Shown piece after piece: positions 25,085-34,988 of a stretch of DNA of 64,000 nucleotides. The notes below the pieces were generated by a model. That model worked only from the letters and a program-made list of their open reading frames with translations. It had not been told where the DNA came from and searched no databases. The translations under genes were made by a program, and so were the position numbers. Origin of the DNA: Schlegelella_A sp038231215 (lineage in GTDB: Bacteria; Pseudomonadota; Gammaproteobacteria; Burkholderiales; Burkholderiaceae_C). The stretch is taken from positions 1-64,000 of the forward strand of contig JBBRLS010000002.1 of NCBI GenBank assembly GCA_038231215.1. The letters are read 5' to 3'. Each line of letters starts with the position of its first letter. Within the stretch, counting starts at the first letter, position 1.

Positions 25085-26707
25085 GTGTCCAGCGCCATCT
25101 CCATTGCCGCGAACGCCAACGCCGCCGCGAAGGCGCCGCCGCATGCCATCCGCATGGACGAGCGCGACAACGTCGCCATCGTCGCCAATGCCGGCGGGCT
25201 CGAGGCCGGCGCCACCTTCGCCTCGGGTTTCGCCGCCGGTCTGACGCTGAAGGAGCGCGTGCCGCAAGCGCACAAGGTCGCGCTCGTGCCCATCGGTGAG
25301 GGCGAGGCGGTGATCCGCTACGGCGTTCCGATCGGCTATGCGCTGAAGGACATCGCCGCCGGGTGCTGGGTGCACGAGCGGCTGTTGCGCATGCCGGCGG
25401 CGCGCTCGCTCGAAGGCCTGCCGATCGCGACGCTGCGGCTGCCGCCGCAGCAGGCGCTGGAAGGCTTCGGCTTCGAGGGCTTTCGCAATGCCGACGGCAC
25501 GGTCGGCACGCGCAACATCCTCGCCATCACGACGACGGTGCAGTGCGTCGCCGGCGTCGTCGAGTTCGCGGTCTCGCGCATCAAGGCGGAGCTGTTGCCG
25601 ACGTATCCGAACGTCGACGACGTGGTCGGCCTCGAGCACAGCTACGGCTGCGGCGTGGCCATCGACGCGCCCGACGCGTCGATCCCGATCCGCACGCTGC
25701 GCAACATCTCGAAGAACCCGAACTTTGGTGGCGAAGTGATGGTCGTGAGCCTCGGCTGCGAGAAGCTGCAACCCGAACGGCTGCTGCCGCCGGGCAGCTT
25801 CGCGATCCGCGACGAGCGCGGCGACGCCGACGCGGCTCTCGACGTCGTGCGCTTGCAGGACGACGCGCATGTCGGCTTCGCGTCGATGGTGGAAGCTATC
25901 CTCGCCTCGGCCAAGGTGCATCTCGAGCGACTGAATGCACGTCGGCGCGAGGACGTTCCGGCGTCGGCGCTCGTCGTCGGCGTGCAATGCGGCGGCAGCG
26001 ACGCGTTCTCGGGCGCCACCGCGAACCCGGCGGTCGGCGTCTGCACCGACCTGCTCGTGCGCGCCGGCGCCACCGTCATGTTCTCCGAGACGACCGAAGT
26101 GCGCGACGGCATCGATCAGCTCACCTCGCGTGCCGCCAATGCCGAAGTGGCCGAGGCGATGGTGCGCGAGATGGCCTGGTACGACGCCTACCTGGGCCGC
26201 GGCGGCGCCGACCGCAGCGCCAACACGACGCCGGGCAACAAGGCGGGCGGCCTCTCCAACATCGTCGAGAAGGCGATGGGCTCGATCGTCAAGTCGGGCA
26301 AGAGCGCGATCAGCGGCGTGCTCTCGCCGGGCGAGCGCTTGAGCGACCGCGGCATCACGAGCGGCCTCGTTTACGCGGCGACGCCGGCCAGCGACTTCAT
26401 CTGCGGCACCTTGCAACTCGCCGCCGGCATGAACGTGCACATCTTCACCACCGGCCGCGGCACGCCTTACGGCCTGGCCGAAGTGCCGGTGATCAAGGTC
26501 GCGACCAACACGCCGCTCGCCGAGCGCTGGCACGACCTCATGGACGTCAACGCCGGGCGCATCGCCGACGGCACGGCGAGCATCGAGGAGACGGGCATGG
26601 CGCTGTTTCGCCTGGTGCTCGACGTGGCGAGCGGGCGCCGCACCTGGGCCGAGCAGCATCGGCTGGCGAACGCGCTGGTGCTCTTCAATCCGGCGCCGGT
26701 GACCTGA
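25085..26707 (+). CDS. garD: D-galactarate dehydratase
   Basis: 540 residues. Very close to E. coli GarD along its length: N-terminal SAF-like region (RDNVAIVANAGG, VPQAHKVALVPIGEGEAVIRYG), then FEGFRNADGTVGTRN, GLEHSYGCGVAIDAP, NFGGEVMVVSLGCEKLQPERLL, VGVQCGGSDAFSGATANPAVG, DRSANTTPGNKAGGLSNIVEK and FTTGRGTPYG. It dehydrates galactarate to 5-keto-4-deoxy-glucarate (iron-dependent in E. coli). The GTG start gives an N-terminal extension matching the E. coli protein; an internal ATG at 25154 would truncate it. No garL, garR or gudD is adjacent, so the pathway is dispersed. Confidence 0.95.
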   Translation: MSSAISIAANANAAAKAPPHAIRMDERDNVAIVANAGGLEAGATFASGFAAGLTLKERVPQAHKVALVPIGEGEAVIRYGVPIGYALKDIAAGCWVHERLLRMPAARSLEGLPIATLRLPPQQALEGFGFEGFRNADGTVGTRNILAITTTVQCVAGVVEFAVSRIKAELLPTYPNVDDVVGLEHSYGCGVAIDAPDASIPIRTLRNISKNPNFGGEVMVVSLGCEKLQPERLLPPGSFAIRDERGDADAALDVVRLQDDAHVGFASMVEAILASAKVHLERLNARRREDVPASALVVGVQCGGSDAFSGATANPAVGVCTDLLVRAGATVMFSETTEVRDGIDQLTSRAANAEVAEAMVREMAWYDAYLGRGGADRSANTTPGNKAGGLSNIVEKAMGSIVKSGKSAISGVLSPGERLSDRGITSGLVYAATPASDFICGTLQLAAGMNVHIFTTGRGTPYGLAEVPVIKVATNTPLAERWHDLMDVNAGRIADGTASIEETGMALFRLVLDVASGRRTWAEQHRLANALVLFNPAPVT

Positions 26708-26723
26708 CCGCCCGGCGCCTCGT

Positions 26724-28013
26724 TCAGAGCTGCTTGCCGATCAGCGAGGCGAAGCGCTCGGCGAGGCGTTCCTTCCAGGGTCGCGCCGCCCAGGTGGCGT
26801 AGTCGATGCGGCGCGAACTTGCGAGGTCGGCTTCGAAGACCGCCGTCTGCGCGGCCGCGAAGTCGGCGTCCATGATGTTGAGCGTCGCCTCGTCGTTGAG
26901 GCGAAACGAGCGGTTGTCGAAGTTGGTCGAGCCGACCGAGACGAGCAGGCCGTCGACGATCATGACCTTGCAGTGGTACATCGTCGGCCCGTATTCGGCG
27001 ATCGTCGCACCGGCCGCCAGCAGCGGCCCCCACTCGGCGCGCGAGGCGCTGCGCACCGCCTCCGAATCGATGTGCTCGCCGGGCACGACGATGCGCAGCT
27101 TGACGCCGCGCTTCATCGCCTCGAGCAAGGCGCGCCGCGAGAGCTCGTCGGGGACGAAGTAGGCCGCCGAGAGGTCGATCGAATGCGCGGCCGAGGTGAT
27201 CGACAGCAGGTACATCAGCTCCATGCTCTCGCTGCCGCCGGTCGGCGAGCTGCTGAACATCTGCGCCCGGCTGCTGCCGGCTGGGGCGAGCAGCGGGAAG
27301 TAGTCCGGCCCGTGCAGCACCTCGCCCGAGACCTTGATCCAGTTGTCCAGGAAGACGGCCTGCATCTGTCCCACCACCGGCCCCTCGACCTTGAAGTGCG
27401 TATCGCGCCAATGGTCGGGGTCCTGCGCATGGCCGGTCCACGTCGGCGCGATGCCGACCCCGCCCGTGAAGCCGATCGTGCCGTCGACGACGAGCAGCTT
27501 GCGGTGCGTGCGGTTGTTCAGGCGGCCGAGATGCGACCAGTGCGGCGGATGGTATTTGCGGATCTGCACGCCCGCGTTGCGCATTTCGTCGAGCAGGGCG
27601 TCGTCCATCTTCGCGCTGCCCACCCAATCGAGCAGCACGTGCACCTTGACGCCGGTACGCGCCCGCTCGGTCAAGGCGTCGGCGAAGGCGTGGCCGATGT
27701 CGCCGGACCAGTAGATGTAGGTCTCGAAATTGATCGTCTTGCGGGCGCCGCGGATCGCCGCCAGCATCGGCGGAAAGATCTCGTCGCCATTGCGCAGCAC
27801 GCGGAAGTGGTTTCCGTCGAGCAAGGGCGGCCCGAGCATGAGGCCGAGCTCCTGTGCGAAGCGGGGATCGTCGAGCGAATAGAGCCGCTCGAGGCGTCGC
27901 TCGATCCGCTTTTCTCCACCTGTGAAGTTGAGAGCGACGACGACGGCAATGACCGTCGCGACGATCGCGCCGAGGACGATGAAGATCACACGCCGCCGCC
28001 CGCCAAAGCGCAT
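26724..28013 (-). CDS. Cardiolipin synthase (PLD family, ClsB-like)
   Basis: 429 residues. One N-terminal membrane anchor (about residues 8-29) and two PLD HKD motifs: HRKLLVVDG and HCKVMIVDG, each with the downstream GG/GS-N element (TGGVGI, VGSTNFDNRSF). It should join two phosphatidyl groups to make cardiolipin at the inner membrane. GAGGA lies directly upstream of the ATG. It is 12 bp downstream of the small peptide gene. Confidence 0.9.
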   Translation of the reverse strand: MRFGGRRRVIFIVLGAIVATVIAVVVALNFTGGEKRIERRLERLYSLDDPRFAQELGLMLGPPLLDGNHFRVLRNGDEIFPPMLAAIRGARKTINFETYIYWSGDIGHAFADALTERARTGVKVHVLLDWVGSAKMDDALLDEMRNAGVQIRKYHPPHWSHLGRLNNRTHRKLLVVDGTIGFTGGVGIAPTWTGHAQDPDHWRDTHFKVEGPVVGQMQAVFLDNWIKVSGEVLHGPDYFPLLAPAGSSRAQMFSSSPTGGSESMELMYLLSITSAAHSIDLSAAYFVPDELSRRALLEAMKRGVKLRIVVPGEHIDSEAVRSASRAEWGPLLAAGATIAEYGPTMYHCKVMIVDGLLVSVGSTNFDNRSFRLNDEATLNIMDADFAAAQTAVFEADLASSRRIDYATWAARPWKERLAERFASLIGKQL

Positions 28014-28025
28014 TTTTCCTCGCGC

Positions 28026-28103
28026 TCAGTGCGCGAAGAAATAGATCGCCACGAGGACGATCAGCGGAACGCCCAGAAACCAGCCGAGAACGTACTTGCC
28101 CAT
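28026..28103 (-). CDS. 25-residue single-pass membrane peptide
   Basis: A 25-codon frame: basic start MGKYVLGWFLG, then one hydrophobic helix ending in IYFFAH. AGGAG lies 6 bases before the ATG, an unusually good site for a spurious frame. Very short one-helix peptides of this type occur in Burkholderiales genomes, usually unannotated. It lies 12 bp before the cardiolipin synthase gene, so a role with that enzyme or the envelope is plausible. Confidence 0.6.
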   Translation of the reverse strand: MGKYVLGWFLGVPLIVLVAIYFFAH

Positions 28104-28314
28104 GAGGCTCTCCTGTGAGTGGATGGAAGGCACGCAGGATAGGAAGGAGTGCGGCAACGCGATGAAGGGCAATGGCCAGACGCGCTGTAGGCGTCCTTCC
28201 CTTTCGGCCTGGGTGCGCGCTACCCGACGACGCTGCCTTCGGCACACCGCTTGCCGGGGACCGCAGACGAGGCGTCCGGCGTCAGGTCGGGCGCGGATCG
28301 CATCAGGAGATCGC

Positions 28315-30402
28315 GTGAGCAAGAAGAAGAGTCCCGGCCACCCACAACGTTCATCGGACGCGGGGACCGGCACCGGCGGCGAGCTGCACCAGGCGGCCGG
28401 CGGCCAGCATCCGGCGCTCACCACCAACCAGGGCCTGCCGGTCTCGGACAACCAGAACTCGCTGCGTGCGAACACGCGTGGGCCGACGCTGCTCGAAGAC
28501 TTCATCCTGCGCGAGAAAATCACGCACTTCGATCACGAGCGCATCCCCGAACGCATCGTCCACGCGCGCGGCACCGGCGTGCACGGCTTCTTCGAGCTGA
28601 CCGACTCGCTGGCCCGCTACACGACGGCCAGGGTGCTCACCGAAGTCGGCGTCCGCACGCCGGTGTTCGCCCGCTTCTCGACGGTGGCCGGCGGCTCGGG
28701 CTCGGTCGACACGCCGCGCGACGTGCGCGGCTTTGCCGTCAAGCTGTACACGAAGGAAGGCAACTGGGATCTCGTCGGCAACAACATCCCGGTCTTCTTC
28801 ATCCAGGACGCGATCAAGTTCCCCGACCTCATCCACGCCGTGAAGATGGAGCCGGACCGCGGCTTTCCGCAAGCGGCCTCGGCGCACGACACCTTCTGGG
28901 ACTTCATCTCGCTCACGCCGGAGTCGATGCACATGGTGATGTGGGCGATGTCGGACCGCACTCTGCCGCGCTCGCTGCGCATGATGGAAGGCTTCGGTAT
29001 CCACAGCTTTCGCCTCGTCGATGCCGAGGGCGCGTCGACCTTCGTGAAGTTTCACTGGCGGCCGAAGCTCGGCCTGCAGTCGACGATCTGGGACGAGGCG
29101 GTGAAGATCGCCGGCGCCGACCCGGACTTTCATCGCCGCGACATGTTCGAGGCGATCCAGTCGGGCGGCTTCCCCGAGTGGGAGCTGTCGGTCCAGTTGT
29201 TCAGCGAAGAAGAGGCGAACGCGCTTCCCTTCGACCACCTCGACGCGACCAAGCTCATTCCGGAAGAACTCGTGCCGCTGAAGGCGGTGGGCCGCATGGT
29301 GCTCGACCGCTGGCCCGACAACTTCTTCGCCGAGACCGAGCAGGTCGCGTTCTGTCCCTCGCATCTCGTACCGGGCATCGACTTCTCGAACGATCCGCTG
29401 CTGCAAGGCCGGCTCTTCTCCTACCTCGACACACAGCTCTCGCGGCTCGGCTCGCCGAACTTTCACCAGATCCCCGTCAATGCGCCGAAGTGCCCGTTCG
29501 CCAACCAGCAGCGGGACGGGCACATGCAGATGGCGCAGCCGAAGGGCCGCGTCGCCTACGAGCCGAGCTCGCTCGCCGCCGACTCGCCACGCGAAGGCCC
29601 GTCGCTCGGCTTTCGCAGCGCCGCCATTGCCGAAGACGGCGCGCGCGGTCGCCTCCGTTCCGAGACCTTCGCCGACCACTACAGCCAGGCGCGCCTCTTC
29701 TTTCGCAGCCAGACCGCGCACGAGCGGGCGCACATGGCCTCGGCGCTGGTGTTCGAGCTGTCCAAGGTCGAGACCGTGCGCATCCGCGCGGCGATGGTCG
29801 GCCACCTCGTGCACATCGATCCGGACCTGGCGCAACGCGTCGCCGATGGCCTGGCATTGGTCGACATGCCTGCGGCACCACCCGCTGCCCGACCGGTGCT
29901 CGACATGGCCGCTTCGCCCGCCTTGCAGATCATCGGCAAGATGCGCGCGACGCTCGAAGGCCGCGCCGTCGCGATCCTCGTCACCGACGGCTCCGATGGC
30001 GCGCTCGTCGCGTCGCTGAAGAAGGCGGCGAAGGCGGCGGGCGCCAGCGTCAAGATCGTTGCGCCCAGGGTCGGCGGCGCGACGCTGGCCGACGGCTCGC
30101 GACTCGTCGCCGACGGTCAGCTCGCCGGCACGCCGTCGGTGATGTTCGATGCCGTCGCCGTCGTTCTTTCCGACGCGGGCGCAGCGACGCTGAGCCGCGA
30201 AGCTGCGGCGATCGATTTCGTGCGCGATGCCTTCGGCCACCTCAAGGCGATCGCCTTCGACCATGGTGGCCAAAGGCTGCTGCAGAAGGCCGGAATCGAG
30301 CCCGACGCGGGCGTTGTCGACGCCAACGACGCGCGCGCCTTCGTCGCGGCTGCCTCGACCCGGCAATGGGATCGGGAGGCTTCGGTGCGCACCCTGAGCT
30401 GA
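28315..30402 (+). CDS. katE: Catalase HPII (large-subunit monofunctional catalase)
   Basis: 695 residues, the large-subunit (clade 2) catalase size. Distal His83 in IVHARGTGVHG, the Asn in GNNIPVFFIQD and proximal heme ligand Tyr370 in GRLFSYLDTQ are all present. The last ~150 residues (from about 535) are the flavodoxin/GATase-like C-terminal domain of HPII. It converts hydrogen peroxide to water and oxygen in the cytoplasm, usually in stationary phase. GTG start with AGGAG 6 bases upstream. A histidine kinase follows after 67 bp. Confidence 0.96.
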   Translation: MSKKKSPGHPQRSSDAGTGTGGELHQAAGGQHPALTTNQGLPVSDNQNSLRANTRGPTLLEDFILREKITHFDHERIPERIVHARGTGVHGFFELTDSLARYTTARVLTEVGVRTPVFARFSTVAGGSGSVDTPRDVRGFAVKLYTKEGNWDLVGNNIPVFFIQDAIKFPDLIHAVKMEPDRGFPQAASAHDTFWDFISLTPESMHMVMWAMSDRTLPRSLRMMEGFGIHSFRLVDAEGASTFVKFHWRPKLGLQSTIWDEAVKIAGADPDFHRRDMFEAIQSGGFPEWELSVQLFSEEEANALPFDHLDATKLIPEELVPLKAVGRMVLDRWPDNFFAETEQVAFCPSHLVPGIDFSNDPLLQGRLFSYLDTQLSRLGSPNFHQIPVNAPKCPFANQQRDGHMQMAQPKGRVAYEPSSLAADSPREGPSLGFRSAAIAEDGARGRLRSETFADHYSQARLFFRSQTAHERAHMASALVFELSKVETVRIRAAMVGHLVHIDPDLAQRVADGLALVDMPAAPPAARPVLDMAASPALQIIGKMRATLEGRAVAILVTDGSDGALVASLKKAAKAAGASVKIVAPRVGGATLADGSRLVADGQLAGTPSVMFDAVAVVLSDAGAATLSREAAAIDFVRDAFGHLKAIAFDHGGQRLLQKAGIEPDAGVVDANDARAFVAAASTRQWDREASVRTLS

Positions 30403-30409
30403 AGTCCGA

Positions 30410-30427
30410 GCAGGGTCGCTGCCCTGC
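30410..30427. terminator. Small hairpin after katE
   Basis: GCAGGG / CCCTGC stem with a 6-base loop, 7 bp after the katE stop codon and 42 bp before the kinase start. Possible terminator or attenuator. Confidence 0.35.
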
Positions 30428-30469
30428 GACAATCGCCGCTCCGGGCCACACGGCTTGCGGGGGAGCGCG

Positions 30470-31732
30470 GTGGGAAGCGACGATTTCAACGCGCAGCGCG
30501 CCGCGCTTGCAGCGCATTTCAAGGCCGGCATTCCAAGCCTCATACAGGCCTGGCGTGCCGCCATCGTCGCCGATCCGAAGTTGACGACCGGCGACTCGCT
30601 GCCGCGTGCCCAGCTCGTCGATCACCTGCCGCAATGGCTGCAGTCCCTTGCCGACGCCTTGGCGGCCGAGCCGGGCGGGGCCGCCGCCGATCGCGCCGAC
30701 GTCGAGGAGACGCGCACCGCCGAGGCGCACGGCCTGCAGCGCTGGCAACAAGGCTACGACTTGCAGGAGGTGACGCGCGAATGGAGCGCGCTGCACCGTT
30801 GCCTGGTGGTCGAACTGGACCGCTACGCCAAGGCGACGCCCGGCGTCGCGCACGAGGTGCTTGCCGCCGCTCGCCTCACGCTCGCCGTCTACGTCGGCGA
30901 GGCCACCAGCGAGAGCGCCTCGACCTACTTCGCGCTCGAGCAGCTCGAGGCGGCCGGCTCTCTACACGATCTTGAAGAGGCCCTGGGCGCCCTGCGCGAG
31001 CTCGAGCAGCGCCGCGCCGAGCTGTGGCAGCAAGCGGCGCACGACCTGCGCGGCAACCTCGGCGTCGTCTCCAACGTCGCCACCGGCCTGACCTTCGACG
31101 GCCTGCCTGCCGAACGGCGCAAGGACTTTCTCGGCCTGCTGCGCAACAACGTCGTCGCCCTGAGCCACCTGCTCGACGACGTCACCGACCTGGCGCGCCT
31201 GCACGCCGGCGTCGAGCAGCGACGTGTCGCTGCCTTCGACGCCGCGGAAACAGTGCGTCGACTGTGTGACGACGTTCGCCCGCTCGCCGAGGGCAAGGGA
31301 CTCGCGCTGACGCTGTCCGGTCCCGAAACGCTGGCCGTGGAAGGCGACATGATCAAGGTGCGCCGCATCGCGCAGAACCTGCTGCTCAACGCATTGAAGT
31401 ACACCTTGACCGGCGGCGTGACAGTGTCGTGGGGCGAAACGCCGGAGCGCGACGATGGCCGCTGGATCCTGACCGTCCGGGACACCGGTCCTGGATTTCA
31501 TGCCGGACCGGGCTCGCCGCTCGTCGCCGCCCTCGGCGCGACGGAGGGAGAGGCCGCTGCCGACGAGGACACGCGGCCGGTTCACCAGCCGCAAGGCGAA
31601 GGCCTCGGGCTTGCCATCGTCAAGCGCCTGTGCGAGCTGCTCAACGCGAGCATCGAGCTCGACACCGCGGTCGGCAAGGGCACGACCATTCGCGTCTTGG
31701 TGCCGAAGCGCTACACGGCCCCGACCGGCTGA
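30470..31732 (+). CDS. Orphan histidine kinase with RsbRD-like N-terminus
   Basis: 420 residues and no membrane segment, so cytoplasmic. Residues ~5-150 look like the all-helical RsbRD N-terminal sensor (LQRWQQGYDLQEVTREW). HisKA follows with phospho-acceptor His191 in QAAHDLRGNLGVV. The HATPase_c domain shows N box NLLLNALKYT, G1 DTGPGF and G2 GEGLGLAIVKRL. The GTG at 30470 has a GGGGGAG site; a TTG five codons earlier sits inside that site. No response regulator is adjacent. Its position just behind katE suggests a stress-signalling role, which is inference. Confidence 0.87.
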   Translation: MGSDDFNAQRAALAAHFKAGIPSLIQAWRAAIVADPKLTTGDSLPRAQLVDHLPQWLQSLADALAAEPGGAAADRADVEETRTAEAHGLQRWQQGYDLQEVTREWSALHRCLVVELDRYAKATPGVAHEVLAAARLTLAVYVGEATSESASTYFALEQLEAAGSLHDLEEALGALRELEQRRAELWQQAAHDLRGNLGVVSNVATGLTFDGLPAERRKDFLGLLRNNVVALSHLLDDVTDLARLHAGVEQRRVAAFDAAETVRRLCDDVRPLAEGKGLALTLSGPETLAVEGDMIKVRRIAQNLLLNALKYTLTGGVTVSWGETPERDDGRWILTVRDTGPGFHAGPGSPLVAALGATEGEAAADEDTRPVHQPQGEGLGLAIVKRLCELLNASIELDTAVGKGTTIRVLVPKRYTAPTG

Positions 31733-31870
31733 GTCGCGACTTTCTTCACGTCGCATCGCGCGGCGTTGCATCTCGACGCATCCGCTTTACGAGGCTTTAC
31801 CCCTCGCCCGGTGTCCGTTCATCAAGTTCTCCCGTTGCCGTCCGACACTGCAACGAAGGAGGGCCGTTCC

Positions 31871-33598
31871 ATGGACTTAGCCGAGATCGACGGGGACCCA
31901 ACGCTCGTTGCGCCGAGCGCACCTGAATCCGTGCCGAGCGCCGCAGTTGCAACTGCCGCGGCCTCGCTCTCTGCCACGCTGGCGGCATGCGGCGGCGGTG
32001 GCGACAGCAGCGGATCGGGCACCGGCGGAGGAGGCGGTGGGGGAGGCGGCGGAACGCCGCCCACCACAGCGGAAGCCTCGCGCTTCCTCGCCCAGGCCTC
32101 GATGGGCGCGAGCCGCGCCCAGATCGCACGCGTGCAGGCGATCGGCTACGCGGCCTGGATCGAAGAGCAGTTCGCGATGGTGCCTTCGACGACGCGTTGG
32201 GATGCCCTCGTCGCCGGCGGTTTTTCCGACCCGAGCTACAAGAACGGCGAGGGTGGCTTCGACGCCTCGGCCTGGCGCAAGGTCCTCGCCTCGCCCGACA
32301 CGCTGCGCCAGCGCGTGACGCTCGCGCTCTCGGAGCTCTTCGTCACCTCGATCGACAGCCTGACCGGCGGCGGCTGGAAGGCGTTCGCGGCCGCCAACTA
32401 CCTCGACCTGCTCGAAGCGAACGCCTTCGGCAACCATCGCACGCTGCTGCAGCAGATCTCGGGCAACACGGCGATGGGCATGTACCTCACCTTTCGCGGC
32501 AGCATGAAAGGCAACCCGGTCTCCGGCGCACTGCCCGACGAGAACTATGCGCGCGAGCTGATGCAGCTCTTCACGATCGGCCTCGTCCAGCTCAACCTCG
32601 ACGGCACGCCGCAGCTCAGCGGCGGCGCGGCCGTCCCGACCTACGTTCTCGCCGACATCACCGGCCTGGCGCGCGTCTTCACCGGCTGGGACTTCGACCT
32701 CGCCGGGCAGAGCGGCGCGGTCGGCACGGCGACGCCCGAGTTCATGCGCCGACCGATGATCAACTACGCGCCGCGCTACGAGACCGGCGTGAAGACCTTC
32801 CTCGGAACGACGATTCCGGCCGGCACCGACCCGACGGTCGGCCTGACGATGGCGCTCGACACCATCTTCGCGCACCCCAACGTCGCGCCCTTCACGTCGC
32901 GTCAGCTCATCCAGCGGCTCGTCACGAGCAATCCGAGTCCCGCCTACGTGGCGCGCGTGGCGACCGTGTTCAAGAACGACGGCAGCGGCGTCAAAGGCAA
33001 CCTCAAGGCGGTGATCAAGGCGATCCTGCTCGACGACGAAGCGCGCAACGCGAGCATCGCCTCCGGCGCGTCGGCCGGCAAGCTGCGCGAGCCGATGCTG
33101 CGCTTCATCGCCTGGGCGCGCGCCTGGAGCGTCGCCTCGCCGAGCGATACCTGGGCGATCGGCAACACGACGGATGCGTCGACGCGGCTCGGCCAGAGCC
33201 CCTTGCGTTCGGGCTCGGTCTTCAACTTCTTCCGGCCCGGCTACGTGCCGCCGAATAGTGCCATCGCGACGGCTGGACTGGTCGCGCCCGAGTTCCAGAT
33301 CACCAACGAGTCGTCGGTCGTCGGCGCCGTCAACTTCATGCAGCGGGCGATCTCGGGCGGGCAGGGCGACCTCGCCGCCGACTACTCGTCGCTGCTCGCT
33401 CTTGCCGACGACGCGGTGGCGCTGGTCGCCGAGATCAACCTCGTGCTCGCCGCCAACCAGCTCGGCGCAGCGACGACGGCGACGATCTCGAATGCGGTGG
33501 CGACGATGCCGAGCGGTACCGATCCGACCCGCCTGAAGCGCATCTACGCCAGCCTGACGCTGGCGGTCGCGGCGCCCGATTTCGTCGTCCTGAAGTAA
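31871..33598 (+). CDS. DUF1800 secreted protein
   Basis: 575 residues. The N-terminus is atypical: acidic, then an Ala-rich stretch ending TLAAC-GGGG (a lipobox-like site near residue 39), then a run of about ten glycines. From residue ~70 the DUF1800 family is clear (ASRFLAQASMGAS, LPDENYARELMQLFTIGL, DITGLARVFTGWDF, FTSRQLIQRLVTSNPSPAYV, SVFNFFRPGYVPP). Function is unknown; DUF1800 proteins are nearly always paired with a DUF1501 protein, as here. GGAGG 9 bases before the ATG. Confidence 0.9.
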   Translation: MDLAEIDGDPTLVAPSAPESVPSAAVATAAASLSATLAACGGGGDSSGSGTGGGGGGGGGGTPPTTAEASRFLAQASMGASRAQIARVQAIGYAAWIEEQFAMVPSTTRWDALVAGGFSDPSYKNGEGGFDASAWRKVLASPDTLRQRVTLALSELFVTSIDSLTGGGWKAFAAANYLDLLEANAFGNHRTLLQQISGNTAMGMYLTFRGSMKGNPVSGALPDENYARELMQLFTIGLVQLNLDGTPQLSGGAAVPTYVLADITGLARVFTGWDFDLAGQSGAVGTATPEFMRRPMINYAPRYETGVKTFLGTTIPAGTDPTVGLTMALDTIFAHPNVAPFTSRQLIQRLVTSNPSPAYVARVATVFKNDGSGVKGNLKAVIKAILLDDEARNASIASGASAGKLREPMLRFIAWARAWSVASPSDTWAIGNTTDASTRLGQSPLRSGSVFNFFRPGYVPPNSAIATAGLVAPEFQITNESSVVGAVNFMQRAISGGQGDLAADYSSLLALADDAVALVAEINLVLAANQLGAATTATISNAVATMPSGTDPTRLKRIYASLTLAVAAPDFVVLK

Positions 33599-33608
33599 GG
33601 AGAACGCG

Positions 33609-34982
33609 ATGACCCTCGACGCTTCCCGACGCGCCTTCCTGCAACGCGCTTCGGCCCTCTCGCTGGCCGGCGCGGCCACGCCCTGGGCGCTCAATCTCGC
33701 CGCCATGGGCGAGGCCGCGGCCGCAACCGCCACCGACTACAAGGCGCTGGTCTGTGTCTTCCTCTACGGCGGCAACGACTACGGCAATACGCTCGTGCCC
33801 TACGACACGCCGAGCTACAACCTCTACCAGGGCATGCGGCCGACGCTCGCGTACAGCCAGGCCGCGCTCGCGCCGACCGTGCTCGCGCCGTCGATCGCGC
33901 TTCCCGGTGCGCGCCAGTACGCGCTCGCCCCCGAACTCGCGCCGCTGCTGCCCTTGTTCACGTCGAACCGGATGGGCGTGATGCTCAACGTCGGCACGCT
34001 GGTGCAACCGACGACCAAGGCGCAGTACACGGCGCAGTCGGTGCCGCTGCCGCCCAAGCTGTTCTCGCACAACGACCAGCAGTCGGTCTGGCAATCGTCG
34101 TCGCCCGAAGGCGCGGCGTCGGGCTGGGGCGGGCGCATGGGCGACTTGTTCGTCGCCGGCAATGGCAACGCCACCTTCACCTGCGTCAACGTCTCGGGCA
34201 ACGCCGTCTTCCTGTCCGGCGGCACCGCCGTGCAGTACCAGGTCTCGACCACGGGGCCGGTCGCATTCGCCGGCCTCGCCGCGCCGCTGTTCGGCTCGGC
34301 GGCATGCTCGACGGCGCTGCAGTCGCTCGTCACCGCGCCGCGCACGCACCTGTTCGAGAATGAGTACACGCGCGTCGCCGCGCGTTCGATCAATGCCGGC
34401 GGCGTGCTCACCGCCGCGCTCGCCGCGGCGCCGACCCTCGCCACGCCTTTCCCCACCCCCAACGCGCTCGCCGACCAGCTCAAGTTCGTGGCACGCATGA
34501 TCTCGACCGCGGCGACGACGAGCACCAAGCGGCAGGTCTTCTTCGTCTCGATCGGCGGCTTCGACACGCACGACGGCCTCGCCGCCATCCACCCGGGGCT
34601 GCTCAGCACGGTGGCCGATGCGCTGACCGCGTTTCACCAGTCGACGATCGAACTCGGCGTGGACAGCCAGGTGACGACCTTCACGGCGTCCGACTTCGGA
34701 CGCACGCTGACCGCCGACGACGGCTCCGACCACGGCTGGGGCAGCATGCATTTCATGCTCGGCGGGGCCGTCAACGGCGGCCGCTTCTACGGCACGGCGC
34801 CAGTCGTTGCCAACAATGGCCCCGACGACGTCGGCCAGGGCCGATTGCTGCCGAGCACCGGCGTCGACCAGTACGCGGCGACGCTCGGCAAGTGGTTCGG
34901 CATCAGCGACACTGACCTGCTGACCGTGCTGCCCAACCTCGGCAACTACAACGCCAGCCAGCGCAATCTCGGCTTCGTGTAG
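33609..34982 (+). CDS. DUF1501 Tat-exported protein
   Basis: 457 residues. Twin-arginine signal SRRAFLQRASALSLAGAA at the N-terminus. The DUF1501 (sulfatase/phosphatase-like fold) segments VCVFLYGGNDYGNTLVPYD, FSHNDQQSVWQSS, SIGGFDTHDG and DFGRTLTADDGSDHGWGS follow. The His/Asp residues of the latter segments are likely metal ligands by family resemblance. Its role is unknown; it probably works with the DUF1800 protein in the periplasm or outside. The gap from that gene is 10 bp. Confidence 0.92.
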   Translation: MTLDASRRAFLQRASALSLAGAATPWALNLAAMGEAAAATATDYKALVCVFLYGGNDYGNTLVPYDTPSYNLYQGMRPTLAYSQAALAPTVLAPSIALPGARQYALAPELAPLLPLFTSNRMGVMLNVGTLVQPTTKAQYTAQSVPLPPKLFSHNDQQSVWQSSSPEGAASGWGGRMGDLFVAGNGNATFTCVNVSGNAVFLSGGTAVQYQVSTTGPVAFAGLAAPLFGSAACSTALQSLVTAPRTHLFENEYTRVAARSINAGGVLTAALAAAPTLATPFPTPNALADQLKFVARMISTAATTSTKRQVFFVSIGGFDTHDGLAAIHPGLLSTVADALTAFHQSTIELGVDSQVTTFTASDFGRTLTADDGSDHGWGSMHFMLGGAVNGGRFYGTAPVVANNGPDDVGQGRLLPSTGVDQYAATLGKWFGISDTDLLTVLPNLGNYNASQRNLGFV

Positions 34983-34988
34983 ACCTCT

